Source: Galbibacter pacificus (lineage in GTDB: Bacteria > Bacteroidota > Bacteroidia > Flavobacteriales > Flavobacteriaceae). From it: 64,000 nucleotides of DNA. The notes under the pieces are model-generated. The model was not told the DNA's origin and searched no databases. It was given only the letters and a program-made list of their open reading frames with translations. Shown one piece after another: positions 16,367-24,420 of this stretch (position 1 is the stretch's first letter; every line of letters starts with the position of its first letter). The stretch spans positions 248,001 to 312,000 of the forward strand of contig NZ_JAPMUA010000005.1 in assembly GCF_029603155.1 (NCBI RefSeq). The letters are read 5' to 3'. The translations under genes and the position numbers were made by a program.

Positions 16367-16690
16367 TTACCTAATTTTAATTTGCAAGCTGTCCAACACT
16401 TCTTTTTGGAGATAGGGTGCCTTTTTATTTTTTAACCGGTTTACCACTAACGAAGCTGTTTTTTTTGCATCATCTTTTGACAAAAATGGTTGTTTTGCGG
16501 AAATTGCCGGGATATATTCCTGCCGTATCACTCTAGTGCCTTTATATGTAATTTCGTACCCATAACCACCATTTACATCGATGACAGTATATTTTAGCTT
16601 TTCCTCTTGTTTTTCGCTTAAAAAAAACCATCCGAAAATTAAAATACAAACACCTGCCAATATCATTATTTTTGTTTTGTCCCACTTCAT
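16367..16690 (-). CDS. DUF4907-family membrane-anchored protein
   Basis: Start placed at MKWDKTKIMILAG (16690). An in-frame ATG at 16726 lies inside a GC-rich hairpin and is less likely. The 107-residue product has one N-terminal membrane helix (IMILAGVCILIFGWFFL). Its short periplasmic domain includes GYGYEITYKGTRVIRQEYIPAISAKQPFLSKDDAKKTASLVVNRL. This matches the DUF4907 pattern (Gly-Tyr-x-Ile, Ile-Pro-Ala, Phe, then a helix of Ala/Lys) as I remember it. DUF4907 genes are typically found beside Kelch genes in Bacteroidota, as here. Function unknown. Confidence 0.75.
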   Translation of the reverse strand: MKWDKTKIMILAGVCILIFGWFFLSEKQEEKLKYTVIDVNGGYGYEITYKGTRVIRQEYIPAISAKQPFLSKDDAKKTASLVVNRLKNKKAPYLQKEVLDSLQIKIR

Positions 16691-16711
16691 ATAAAAAACC
16701 CATTTTTTTAT

Positions 16712-16734
16712 AAGGGGGCTATCCACACCCCCTT
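16712..16734. other. GC-rich hairpin between Kelch and DUF4907 genes
   Basis: AAGGGGG (16712-16718) pairs perfectly with CCCCCTT (16728-16734) around a 9-nt loop. In the minus-strand transcript it is not followed by a U run, so it is not a standard terminator in the operon direction. It may block 3' decay of the Kelch message or partly attenuate read-through. Confidence 0.6.
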
Positions 16735-16769
16735 TTAAAACTCAACAAACAAGCAAGTAACACCTTGCT

Positions 16770-17762
16770 TTAATCTTCATCGTCGTATTCCATATCCGGG
16801 AAAAACTCATCCAGGTCGTCGAGGTAAAGGCTTCCGGTTTTTCCTAGCCCTACAAAAGCCCTGCTACCGTTACAAAATGCAATAGCATCTTGCCTGGACG
16901 AGCCTTCAAATCCGGTTACTTCTTCCCAGGTGTCATTTAGTGGGTTGTATTGCCAAGCAGAGGCTACAGCCCCATTTTGTGCTCCGCTTACTATATAGCC
17001 ATACCCGTTTAAAGAAAAGCTTACAGCATTGCTACGCGCAATAGCATAGCTATCTTCTTCATCAAGGTCCAATAATTTAGCCCATGTTTCTGTGGATGGG
17101 TCAAACTTCCAAAAATCATCGGTATAAACCCCGTTTGAAACTCCTGTTCCAAAATATACCATATTGTCTATTACAAAAGCTGATGCCGCCCTTTTTTTGT
17201 TGCCACCATATCCTTCAATTTCTGTCCAAGCATTTGTAGTTGGGCTGTATTTCCAAAAGTCCTTTCTGTCGTTGTCGCCGTCAAAGCCTGTTCCAAAATA
17301 ACCATATCCATTTACGCTAAAAGCTGTTGCGCTCCGTCTGGCCGTTCCCGGAAAATTGGCTATTTGTACCCACGTATTTGTTTTTGGGTCGTACTGATAA
17401 AAATCGCCCAGCTCATCAAGTCCATCGTAACCAGAACCTATATATCCCTTGCCATCAACATCAAAGCCTACGCCCGCACTTCTTGGAGCACCGGGAAAAT
17501 CTGCTTTTTGCGACCAGTAATTCCCTTCCATATCATAGCTCCAAAAATCGTTTAGGTAATCATCTCCATCATATCCTACGCCCATATATCCCATTCCGTC
17601 AATTGTAAAGGCAGACGAACCGCTACGGGGCCTGCCATCGAATATGGAACGGTCCATCCAATTTCCCATTTCATCATCATCATCATCAGAAGAACAGGCT
17701 ATAAATACAAAGGTTGTAAACAACAACAGTGCGAAATAATTCAATTTTCTAAATTTCATCAT
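16770..17762 (-). CDS. Kelch-repeat lipoprotein
   Basis: The 330-residue protein has a lipoprotein signal with lipobox FIAC (Cys about residue 23), then an acidic spacer (SSDDDDDE). At least five Kelch blades follow, with the motif GYGYFGTGFDGDN...DFWKYSPTTNAWTEIE, repeated as GMGYMGVGYDGDD, GKGYIGSGYDGLD, MVYFGTGVSNGV and GYGYIVSGAQNGA. Kelch propellers form protein- or ligand-binding surfaces. It heads an apparent operon with DUF4907, LytS and LytTR genes. This Kelch/DUF4907/DUF4270 group recurs in flavobacteria, but no role is established as far as I know. Confidence 0.88.
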   Translation of the reverse strand: MMKFRKLNYFALLLFTTFVFIACSSDDDDDEMGNWMDRSIFDGRPRSGSSAFTIDGMGYMGVGYDGDDYLNDFWSYDMEGNYWSQKADFPGAPRSAGVGFDVDGKGYIGSGYDGLDELGDFYQYDPKTNTWVQIANFPGTARRSATAFSVNGYGYFGTGFDGDNDRKDFWKYSPTTNAWTEIEGYGGNKKRAASAFVIDNMVYFGTGVSNGVYTDDFWKFDPSTETWAKLLDLDEEDSYAIARSNAVSFSLNGYGYIVSGAQNGAVASAWQYNPLNDTWEEVTGFEGSSRQDAIAFCNGSRAFVGLGKTGSLYLDDLDEFFPDMEYDDED

Positions 17763-17803
17763 ATATAATTCTATTAATTAACTCAATATTATCATTTTCG
17801 GAG

Positions 17804-17833
17804 TAAAACTAATACGAAGGAAAAAGAGTCAAA
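17804..17833 (-). promoter_or_regulatory. Candidate promoter for the Kelch gene
   Basis: On the minus strand TTTG (17833-17830) is 18 nt from TAGTTTTA (17811-17804), one mismatch from TAnnTTTG. The Kelch ATG follows about 40 nt downstream. Confidence 0.4.
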
Positions 17834-18004
17834 AATGGAATATATCAACCTGTATTTTTAACAGACCAATCTGCCATTTTTATCTACAAACTGCGCAAAG
17901 ATTGTTCGTCGATTATATTCGTAAATTGGTATAGACATTCGCCTTGAAAGTAGAATAAGGTTTTTACTGTTTTAATACACAGTTACATTTACCAAAAAAA
18001 ATAC

Positions 18005-19330
18005 ATGAGATACCTTGTTTCTTTAGTTTGCTTGTTAAGTATGTTGGTTGTTTTGTCTTGTACCGAAAGTAGTGATTACGATCCTGATTTTAATGTGGGA
18101 GACTCTTTTGCCGATAGCCAATTGAGGGTTATACAAATAGACACACTTTCCCTAGAAACCTCTACCATGCAATTTGATAGTTTAATTACTTCAACCAGCA
18201 ATAGGATTTTAATTGGGTCTTATAACGATCCAGAGTTTGGAACCATAACGTGTGCTAGTTTTTTTGAGGTGCTCCCTGAAAATTTCAGCATTAATAGTGA
18301 AGCTGTTTACGACAGTATTGTTATGTATATGAAATATGACAGTTATTATTACAACGACACACTTCAATTAAACGAAATCCACATAAAAAAGATAACCGAA
18401 CAGCTAAAACCGAAAAAAGATGCCTTTTACAATACAAGCAATATTGCATACAGCAATGAAGATATAGGCATGTTGGCATACTACCCCCGGCCCATGGAGG
18501 GCGACACCATTTCCATAAAAATGGACAACGTTTTGGGAGCGACTATTTTTGATAAAATTCAAACAAAAAATATTACCAATACTGACGAGTTTAAGGCATT
18601 TTTAAAAGGTATTACGCTTCGGCCCGGCGGAGAAAGTGGCAGTATTATAGGCTTTTCAACCGATGAAACGCTTTGCTTTATACGCCTTTTCTATTCTACT
18701 GCCGGAGAAACCGGAAGCACTCAAGATTATATCGATTTAAAAATAAACAAAGGCAGCGAGCATCCTACCTTTTTTAATCAAATTACCGCCAAGGACGCCA
18801 ATCAATATCTGGAAAAACTCACCGATCAAGAAGAAAGCATGCCCAGCACTACTTCAGAAAACAAAACGTTTATACAAGCCGGGACCGGAATTACAACGCA
18901 AATTAAATTTCCGACCATAAAATCGCTTTACAATATCGAAGGCACCGGTACCATTTTGGAAGCCACTTTGATAATTAATCCTTCCATTGACACCTACAAC
19001 GATTATTTATCGCTTAAAGATACCCTAAACCTTTACCTGACAGATAGGAACAATGTCCTTTCATCTCAACTTACATATGCTGACGGAACGGCGGTAAAGG
19101 CGGTTTTAAACAAGAACAATCTTGAGTTTAACGAAATTTATTATACCGTTCCCATTGGGGCTTATGTAGAGTTTCTGCTTACAAACGAGACCGAGACTGA
19201 TCAAGCTATTGCCCTGTTGCCAACCGATTACACTTCCAGCGTTGACAGGATGATATTAAATGGCCCTGAATCCGGCAATAATGCCATTAAGTTACAATTA
19301 ATTTATACCGTTTATGACCGCGAAAACTAA
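18005..19330 (+). CDS. DUF4270 lipoprotein
   Basis: The 441-residue protein has a lipobox VLSC (Cys about residue 19), followed by the DUF4270 start DSFADSQLRVIQIDTLSLETSTMQFDSL and TSTSNRILIGSYNDPEFG. The rest is beta-rich with GATIFDKI and LRPGGESGSIIGFSTD. DUF4270 proteins are surface or periplasmic lipoproteins of Bacteroidota with no assigned function. The next gene, an outer-membrane protein, starts 17 nt before this one stops, so they are translationally coupled and probably act together at the outer membrane. It is divergent from the Kelch gene. Confidence 0.85.
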   Translation: MRYLVSLVCLLSMLVVLSCTESSDYDPDFNVGDSFADSQLRVIQIDTLSLETSTMQFDSLITSTSNRILIGSYNDPEFGTITCASFFEVLPENFSINSEAVYDSIVMYMKYDSYYYNDTLQLNEIHIKKITEQLKPKKDAFYNTSNIAYSNEDIGMLAYYPRPMEGDTISIKMDNVLGATIFDKIQTKNITNTDEFKAFLKGITLRPGGESGSIIGFSTDETLCFIRLFYSTAGETGSTQDYIDLKINKGSEHPTFFNQITAKDANQYLEKLTDQEESMPSTTSENKTFIQAGTGITTQIKFPTIKSLYNIEGTGTILEATLIINPSIDTYNDYLSLKDTLNLYLTDRNNVLSSQLTYADGTAVKAVLNKNNLEFNEIYYTVPIGAYVEFLLTNETETDQAIALLPTDYTSSVDRMILNGPESGNNAIKLQLIYTVYDREN

Positions 19331-20564
19331 AAACAGCATCCTTCTTTTTATACTTATCATTACCAAAGTTACCGCACAATCCGAAAGTTTAACAAGTTCT
19401 CCTTATTCACTTTACGGGCTGGGCGTAATTAACCAAACCAGTATTGGCAAGGTAAATGCCATGGGTTATAGCGGCATTGCCATGAAGTCGGTTGGGTATA
19501 TCAATAACCTCAACCCGGCATCGTATGCACTGATTCTACAAAACAATTTTTTATACGATTTGGGTGGAAAAGCCGAGATAAACACCTATGCCAACAAGTT
19601 TAACATTGAAAAAAATACAAGTTTCAACTTTTCAAACCTTGCCTTTGCTTTTCCCATAACAGAAAAAATGGGAGCCGGGGTAACCCTTATTCCATACAGC
19701 CATGTTGGGTATTCTTTGGTAGGGCTCGAAACCAACATAGAAGGTTCTACCGAAACCGTTAAAACCAATGCACAAGGAACCGGTGCATTAAACGATTTAA
19801 GTTTTAATTTTGGCTACAGTCCATTTTCAAAATTCAGGATCGGGCTCAATGCCGCCGTGTTATTTGGCAATATTGAAGAAGAGGAATCCTTTAGCCTTAA
19901 TACTTCTTCTTTTCTTTTGAATGAACAAACCTCCTACTCCGGTATACAATTGGGCATAGGAACCCAATTTGACATTACCGACGATATTTCCCTTGGAGGG
20001 ATTTTGAAGCTTCCATCAACCCTTAACGGAAGTCTAAGCCGTTCAATCTATAAAACTCTCGACTATAACAGTACAACCGTTGAAGAAAATATTGAAGGTA
20101 ATGCTGATGATTTTGAACTCCCTTTGCATTTTGGCGTAGGATTTAGTGCAACGCTTTTTGATAAAAATTTATTGTTCAACGCCGATTACCAAAAAAGATA
20201 TTGGGGAAAAACCGGGCAAAACGACCATATTGGTGAATATACCGATCAAAACATATATGCCCTTGGTCTTGAATATGCCAATAAATCCAGAAACACAAAG
20301 TATTTCCAACGCATAGCATATCGGGCAGGTTTTAATTTTGATGATGGCTATCTTTCCGTAAACAACAATAAAATAAACAGTTACAGCATTACCGCAGGCC
20401 TTGGCTTGCCGTTGAGTGCCCGTAACAGTTCTGCATTGAACATTTCGTACAGCTATGGTCAAAAAGGGCAAATAAACAATATTCTGATTCAAGAAAATTA
20501 TCATTTAATTACCATCAACCTTAGTTTACAAGACTTTTGGTTTGTAAAGCGTTTGGTAAAATAA
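19314..20564 (+). CDS. Outer-membrane protein, OmpP1/FadL-like
   Basis: The 416-residue protein has a signal peptide ending ITKVTAQ, followed by SPYSLYGLGVINQTSIGKVNAMGYSGIAMKS and NNLNPASYAL, a hallmark of FadL/OmpP1-type barrels in Bacteroidota (the 'NPA' stretch near the N-terminus). Then come about 14 beta strands ending in a final aromatic-rich strand (NLSLQDFWFVKRLVK). FadL homologues transport hydrophobic molecules; the substrate here is unknown. It overlaps the DUF4270 gene by 17 nt. Confidence 0.78.
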   Translation: MTAKTKNSILLFILIITKVTAQSESLTSSPYSLYGLGVINQTSIGKVNAMGYSGIAMKSVGYINNLNPASYALILQNNFLYDLGGKAEINTYANKFNIEKNTSFNFSNLAFAFPITEKMGAGVTLIPYSHVGYSLVGLETNIEGSTETVKTNAQGTGALNDLSFNFGYSPFSKFRIGLNAAVLFGNIEEEESFSLNTSSFLLNEQTSYSGIQLGIGTQFDITDDISLGGILKLPSTLNGSLSRSIYKTLDYNSTTVEENIEGNADDFELPLHFGVGFSATLFDKNLLFNADYQKRYWGKTGQNDHIGEYTDQNIYALGLEYANKSRNTKYFQRIAYRAGFNFDDGYLSVNNNKINSYSITAGLGLPLSARNSSALNISYSYGQKGQINNILIQENYHLITINLSLQDFWFVKRLVK

Positions 20565-20621
20565 AATACCTTTATTCAACTTGTTTTGACTTTTTAGCCG
20601 AATTAAAAAATCAAGACGGGT

Positions 20622-21812
20622 TTATTGCTTTCTTCTTAAAAAAAGAAACAAGTATACCAAGCCGATCAAAACCACCACGGAAGACAATAAAAATGTTTGC
20701 GAAATCCTGATGATGCTATTTTGGTAGTACCAACCCGAAAGCAAGGCCCCAATACCAATTCCCGCTTCCAGGGCGATATACATGGTTGCCATGGCTTTTC
20801 CACGCGCTTCCCGCTTGCTCATATCGATAGTCCATGCATTTAACGATGGCGATAGAACGCCCATGCCTATACCGTATAAAACTCCTCCAACAACAAATAC
20901 AATAAACGAAGATGCTACTCCAATGACAACAACTGCAATGGCCAGCACGATTAAGCCGATAAAGATTAAACTGGTTCTTCCATATTTATCAGAAGCTTTT
21001 CCCGCAATAAAACGCACCAACAAAGATGAAACGGTAAAAACAATAAAGAACATCCCTTTATTTTGTATATCAAGGTGCGTGGTCCAGTCGGGAATTAATG
21101 TTAAAATAATTCCATATGAAATGTAACACAAAAAGGTGAGGATAGCTGCCGGAAATACTTCTACAGCAATGATGTCCCGCCTGGAAATTTTTAAGAGCGA
21201 CCAACTGAATTTTCTTTTTGGTTCAAGCGTTTCTTTCATGTTCACTATAATCAACATGGATAAAAAAGCACATACCGAAGAAAGGTAAAAAAGCGTATCA
21301 AAAGAGTAATACATTTTAATATAACTTCCAAATGCAGGCCCGACCGCCATTCCTGTGCTATAAAACAGACTTTGCATACCAATGGCCTCGCCCCAGGAGC
21401 GTTGCGGTGTAATATCGGCCACATATGCAGAAGTTGCCGTTGGCTTAAATCCTGTAGAAAACCCATGGAGCAGCCTTAAGAACAATAAACCAAAAACCGA
21501 GTGAAGCATGGGGTACAATACTCCACAGAGTACACATACCAAAGCACCAAAGATCATCACGGGTACCCGGCCCACGGTATCGGTAATCCTCCCGCTAAAA
21601 GGGCGGCACATACCGGCGGTAAAAGTGAACAGGGCAATAATAAGCCCAATGTACTGCGAACCGCCAAGCGAACTTAAATATGCCGGAAGCTCTGGAATAA
21701 GCATGTTGTAGCTTGCCGAAAACAACAACGAGCTAAAACACACCATTCCAAATTTTAAATTATATACCGGATGGGTTTTATAATGCACAATTATATTTCT
21801 TATTTGACCCAT
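20622..21812 (-). CDS. MFS transporter
   Basis: The 396-residue protein has 12 predicted membrane helices. It carries the MFS motif A region GRITDTVGRVPVM after helix 2 and a second half with GKASDKYGRTSLIF after helix 8. These features match drug/metabolite exporter-type MFS members (LPELPAYLSSLGGSQYIGL near the start). Substrate unknown. The start codon at 21812 overlaps the -33 box of the divergent Crp/Fnr gene. Confidence 0.85.
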   Translation of the reverse strand: MGQIRNIIVHYKTHPVYNLKFGMVCFSSLLFSASYNMLIPELPAYLSSLGGSQYIGLIIALFTFTAGMCRPFSGRITDTVGRVPVMIFGALVCVLCGVLYPMLHSVFGLLFLRLLHGFSTGFKPTATSAYVADITPQRSWGEAIGMQSLFYSTGMAVGPAFGSYIKMYYSFDTLFYLSSVCAFLSMLIIVNMKETLEPKRKFSWSLLKISRRDIIAVEVFPAAILTFLCYISYGIILTLIPDWTTHLDIQNKGMFFIVFTVSSLLVRFIAGKASDKYGRTSLIFIGLIVLAIAVVVIGVASSFIVFVVGGVLYGIGMGVLSPSLNAWTIDMSKREARGKAMATMYIALEAGIGIGALLSGWYYQNSIIRISQTFLLSSVVVLIGLVYLFLFLRRKQ

Positions 21813-21832
21813 TTTAATTTTAAATATCTTTG
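21803..21832 (+). promoter_or_regulatory. Promoter of the Crp/Fnr gene
   Basis: TTTG (21803-21806), 18-nt spacer, TATCTTTG (21825-21832), a full Bacteroidota consensus. The TTTG box overlaps the first codons of the divergent MFS gene. Confidence 0.7.
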
Positions 21833-21885
21833 TCTTTCATTATGGGCACAAAGAAATAACAAGCTCGTTAAACTGAAAAGGACAT

Positions 21886-22467
21886 TTGTCCGATGTGATA
21901 AAAATGATACGAAAAAACGCCGATTTACTTCAGTACATAACAAAAGTGCTTATCCACAAAACCGATAATAAATTGCTTGAGGTACTTTATAGCCCCACTG
22001 AAATAATACTGGATCAACGCAAAAAAGTTTTTTATGTGCACATTATAAAATCTGGAATGGCCAAATGCTACCTCACCGAAGACAATGGAAACGATTTTAT
22101 ACAGGAATTTTTTAGCGAAGGCGAAATATTTGGAGAACTTGAAGCCATTAACGGCGATTTAAGCTTTTGTTGCATCGAAGCCATAACTCCAGTACAGGCC
22201 TATAAAATAGAAGCGCAGTATTTTAACACGCTTTTGGAAAAAGATCCAACTTTTAACAAGCTAATTTTAAAAGCGCTGGCAAAAAAGCTAAATTATACTG
22301 CTATCCGCCATGCTTACAATCAATCGCATACCCTTGAAGACAACTTGTTAAGGCTACAAAAACAATATCCGGCTCTTATAGAACAGATATCCAAGCAAGA
22401 TATTGCCAATTATTTGGGCATAACGGTACGAAGCTTAAACCGTTCGTTGGCAAAACTAGGTATTTAG
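21886..22467 (+). CDS. Crp/Fnr-family transcriptional regulator
   Basis: The 193-residue protein has a cyclic-nucleotide-binding-type beta-roll (residues about 20-125, with FIQEFFSEGEIFGELEAING). Its C-terminal helix-turn-helix is ISKQDIANYLGITVRSLNRSLAKLGI. There is no cysteine cluster of the Fnr [4Fe-4S] type and the phosphate-binding cassette is degenerate, as in many Bacteroidota paralogues, so the ligand is unknown. Divergent to the MFS gene, which is the obvious candidate target. Confidence 0.9.
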   Translation: MSDVIKMIRKNADLLQYITKVLIHKTDNKLLEVLYSPTEIILDQRKKVFYVHIIKSGMAKCYLTEDNGNDFIQEFFSEGEIFGELEAINGDLSFCCIEAITPVQAYKIEAQYFNTLLEKDPTFNKLILKALAKKLNYTAIRHAYNQSHTLEDNLLRLQKQYPALIEQISKQDIANYLGITVRSLNRSLAKLGI

Positions 22468-22513
22468 AGTAATAAAATGGAGTATATGGTGCTTGAAAAT
22501 ATTCAATACCGCA

Positions 22514-23068
22514 CTATTGCTCGATCCAATCTATGATACTTTCGTCTGTTGGTAAAGTTTTCGGCGAAATTACCTTGGCCACGTGGCCGTTTTGGTCAAT
22601 GAGGTATTTTTGAAAATTCCAAGCTACTTCAGAATCTTCGACCCCGTTTTTACTTTTTTCGGTTAAAAAATGATACACGGGGTGCATATCTTCCCCTTTT
22701 ACCGATATTTTGCCCATCATAGGAAAAGTAACCCCGTAATTGGCTTGGCAAAATTTAGCAATCTGCTCGTTATTTCCCGGTTCTTGGCCCGCAAAATTAT
22801 TGGCCGGAAAACCTACAATAACAAAGTTGCTGTTTTTATATGCATCATAAAGTTCTTGCAATTGTTCGTATTGAGGTGTTAATCCGCATTCGCTTGCCGT
22901 GTTGACAATCATTATTTTCTTCCCTTTTAAATCTTCAAAAGAAAAAGTCCCGCCATTAATATCTTCAACCGTAAACTGATAAATTGTTTTATTTTCCATG
23001 TTGTCTGTGCTTTGTGCCTTTAGCATCATGCTACATAGCACTAAACCGTATAAAAGTATCTTTTTCAA
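22514..23068 (-). CDS. Glutathione peroxidase (cysteine type), exported
   Basis: The thioredoxin-fold peroxidase has NTASECGLTPQYEQLQELY (peroxidatic Cys in place of selenocysteine), VGFPANNFAGQEPG (resolving region Gln) and WNFQKYLID (Trp-Asn of the catalytic site). Such bacterial enzymes usually use thioredoxin rather than glutathione. I place the start at a TTG (23068) because it yields a normal signal peptide, MKKILLYGLVLCSMMLKAQ. An ATG at 23107 would add 13 residues ahead of it. It converges on the Crp/Fnr gene with about 45 nt between stops. Confidence 0.88.
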   Translation of the reverse strand: MKKILLYGLVLCSMMLKAQSTDNMENKTIYQFTVEDINGGTFSFEDLKGKKIMIVNTASECGLTPQYEQLQELYDAYKNSNFVIVGFPANNFAGQEPGNNEQIAKFCQANYGVTFPMMGKISVKGEDMHPVYHFLTEKSKNGVEDSEVAWNFQKYLIDQNGHVAKVISPKTLPTDESIIDWIEQ

Positions 23069-23129
23069 TGGTTTTAAATTTAAATTGAAGGTACAAAAAT
23101 TATGCATAAAAAAACAATTAACTTATAAT

Positions 23130-24086
23130 TTACAGCCTCTCTGAAGCCTCCTTTATAATTTCCTTCAACCGGGTTTTTAAACTTTCGGGTTGCAATATGG
23201 TGGCATAATCGGCAAACATTAAGTACCAACGGGCAAAACCGTTCATGACATCGGTCGTCATAAAAGTCATTTCTACTTCGTTCCCCTCTATTTTTTCCTC
23301 TACAAAACCATAATACTTGCAATTGTATTTTATGTATTTGGCTATTTGCTTTTCTATGCGTATTACCACCTTGGTTTTGGCTGTTTCTGTTTCTTTTTTA
23401 CGGTGGTCTTCCAAAGCACCATGCTCCAACACAAAGGGGGTTTGCGTGCGTTTAATCTGTACCATCCGGTCCGTACGGAATTGCCTGTAATCTTTACGGA
23501 GGTGGCAATAGGCCATAATGTACCAAAAATTATTTTCATGAAAAAGGCCTACGGGTTCTATCAATCTATCGGTATGTGCATCGGCATGAAGGGCTTCGTA
23601 TTTTAAAAATATCTGCTTCTTTTCGGCAATACTTTCAAATATAATTTCCAGTGCATTGGGAATATTTTTATTAAACAAATCTTGTGCCGGCCTTATGGCA
23701 ATTTGAGATTCTATGGCACTTATCCAATCTTTTTCATGCCCTCGTAAAACCGACCTTATTTTATACATGGCCGCTTCAAAATATGCGCCCAGGGATTCAT
23801 CGGTGTAGTGCTGCATCAACTTTTCGGCCGCAATAAAACTGCCTGCCTCTTCTTTGGTGAACATTACCGGAGGAAGCCGATAACCTTCCATTATACTATA
23901 CCCTACCCCTGCTTCGCTTACAATGGGCACCCCCGATGCTTCGAGCGTTCTTATATCCCTATAAATGGTCCTTAAACTTACTTGAAAACGATCGGCCAGA
24001 TCCTGTGCCTTTACTATTTTTTTGGACTGAAGCTGTATAAGAATAGTAACGATCCGGTCGAAACGTTTTATGGTATCATCACTCAT
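23130..24086 (-). CDS. WYL-domain transcriptional regulator (YafY type)
   Basis: Start chosen at MSDDTIKRFDRIVTIL (24086). A longer frame from 24149 crosses a predicted -7 box. The protein has an N-terminal HTH (AQDLADRFQVSLRTIYRDIRTLEASGVPI), a linker (GYRLPPVMFTKEEA), a WYL domain (about residues 130-210: RLIEPVGLFHENNFWYIMAYCHLRKDYRQFRTDRM) and a WCX-type C-terminus. WYL domains sense ligands and the HTH binds inverted repeats. The gene is divergent from a DinB gene. Two identical-format inverted repeats between them are likely its operators. Confidence 0.9.
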   Translation of the reverse strand: MSDDTIKRFDRIVTILIQLQSKKIVKAQDLADRFQVSLRTIYRDIRTLEASGVPIVSEAGVGYSIMEGYRLPPVMFTKEEAGSFIAAEKLMQHYTDESLGAYFEAAMYKIRSVLRGHEKDWISAIESQIAIRPAQDLFNKNIPNALEIIFESIAEKKQIFLKYEALHADAHTDRLIEPVGLFHENNFWYIMAYCHLRKDYRQFRTDRMVQIKRTQTPFVLEHGALEDHRKKETETAKTKVVIRIEKQIAKYIKYNCKYYGFVEEKIEGNEVEMTFMTTDVMNGFARWYLMFADYATILQPESLKTRLKEIIKEASERL

Positions 24087-24105
24087 AATGGTTTGACATA
24101 TATCC

Positions 24106-24113
24106 CAAAGATA
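24106..24113 (-). promoter_or_regulatory. -7 element of the WYL regulator gene
   Basis: Minus-strand TATCTTTG, an exact TAnnTTTG, 20 nt before the chosen ATG. No clear TTTG at -33. Confidence 0.5.
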
Positions 24114-24232
24114 AGACTTCCAGAAAAAGTATGTTTGCTGAAAAGACATTACTTTTTTAATAATAAAATTTTTAGCACCCCTATTTTCATCGGTTCAATT
24201 TTTTTGTGTTCTACAAAGTAAAGGCAGGTTCA

Positions 24233-24248
24233 TGACAACCTTATGTCA
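24233..24248. promoter_or_regulatory. Inverted repeat TGACA-N6-TGTCA, distal operator
   Basis: TGACAACCTTATGTCA, a perfect 5-bp inverted repeat with a 6-nt spacer, in the 334-bp divergent region between the WYL regulator and DinB genes. The same arms and spacing recur at 24350-24365. Confidence 0.6.
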
Positions 24249-24349
24249 ACAGGGTTTATGTTTAATGAATTTATTTTGAAGGATTTACATATAAAAAAAA
24301 TAGAAGTATGTTATTATTTTAATCTTTTTTAAAAAAATTTTTTTTCTAC

Positions 24350-24365
24350 TGACATAGGGCTGTCA
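24350..24365. promoter_or_regulatory. Inverted repeat TGACA-N6-TGTCA, proximal operator of dinB-like gene
   Basis: TGACATAGGGCTGTCA, identical arms and spacing to the copy at 24233-24248. It sits 11 nt before the -7 element TAACTTTG (24377-24384), so a bound protein would cover the -33 region. This fits repression of the DinB gene by the WYL regulator (inference). Confidence 0.65.
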
Positions 24366-24376
24366 TACACCGCTTT

Positions 24377-24384
24377 TAACTTTG
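24377..24384 (+). promoter_or_regulatory. -7 element of the DinB gene
   Basis: TAACTTTG matches TAnnTTTG. The DinB ATG is about 37 nt downstream. No TTTG occurs at the proper -33 distance, where the operator lies. Confidence 0.55.
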
Positions 24385-24420
24385 GTATCAAGAAATAATA
24401 ATCAGTAAAAAATTTAAATC

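Noticed and set aside
23092..23107. Upstream ATG start for the glutathione peroxidase
   Set aside because: It would add 13 residues ahead of a typical signal peptide and overlaps an A/T promoter-like box; the TTG at 23068 gives a normal signal sequence.
24059..24071. AAACGTTTTA resembling the LacI-type palindrome
   Set aside because: It lies inside the WYL-regulator coding frame (codons Ile-Lys-Arg-Phe), lacks one palindromic end base and is not near a promoter.
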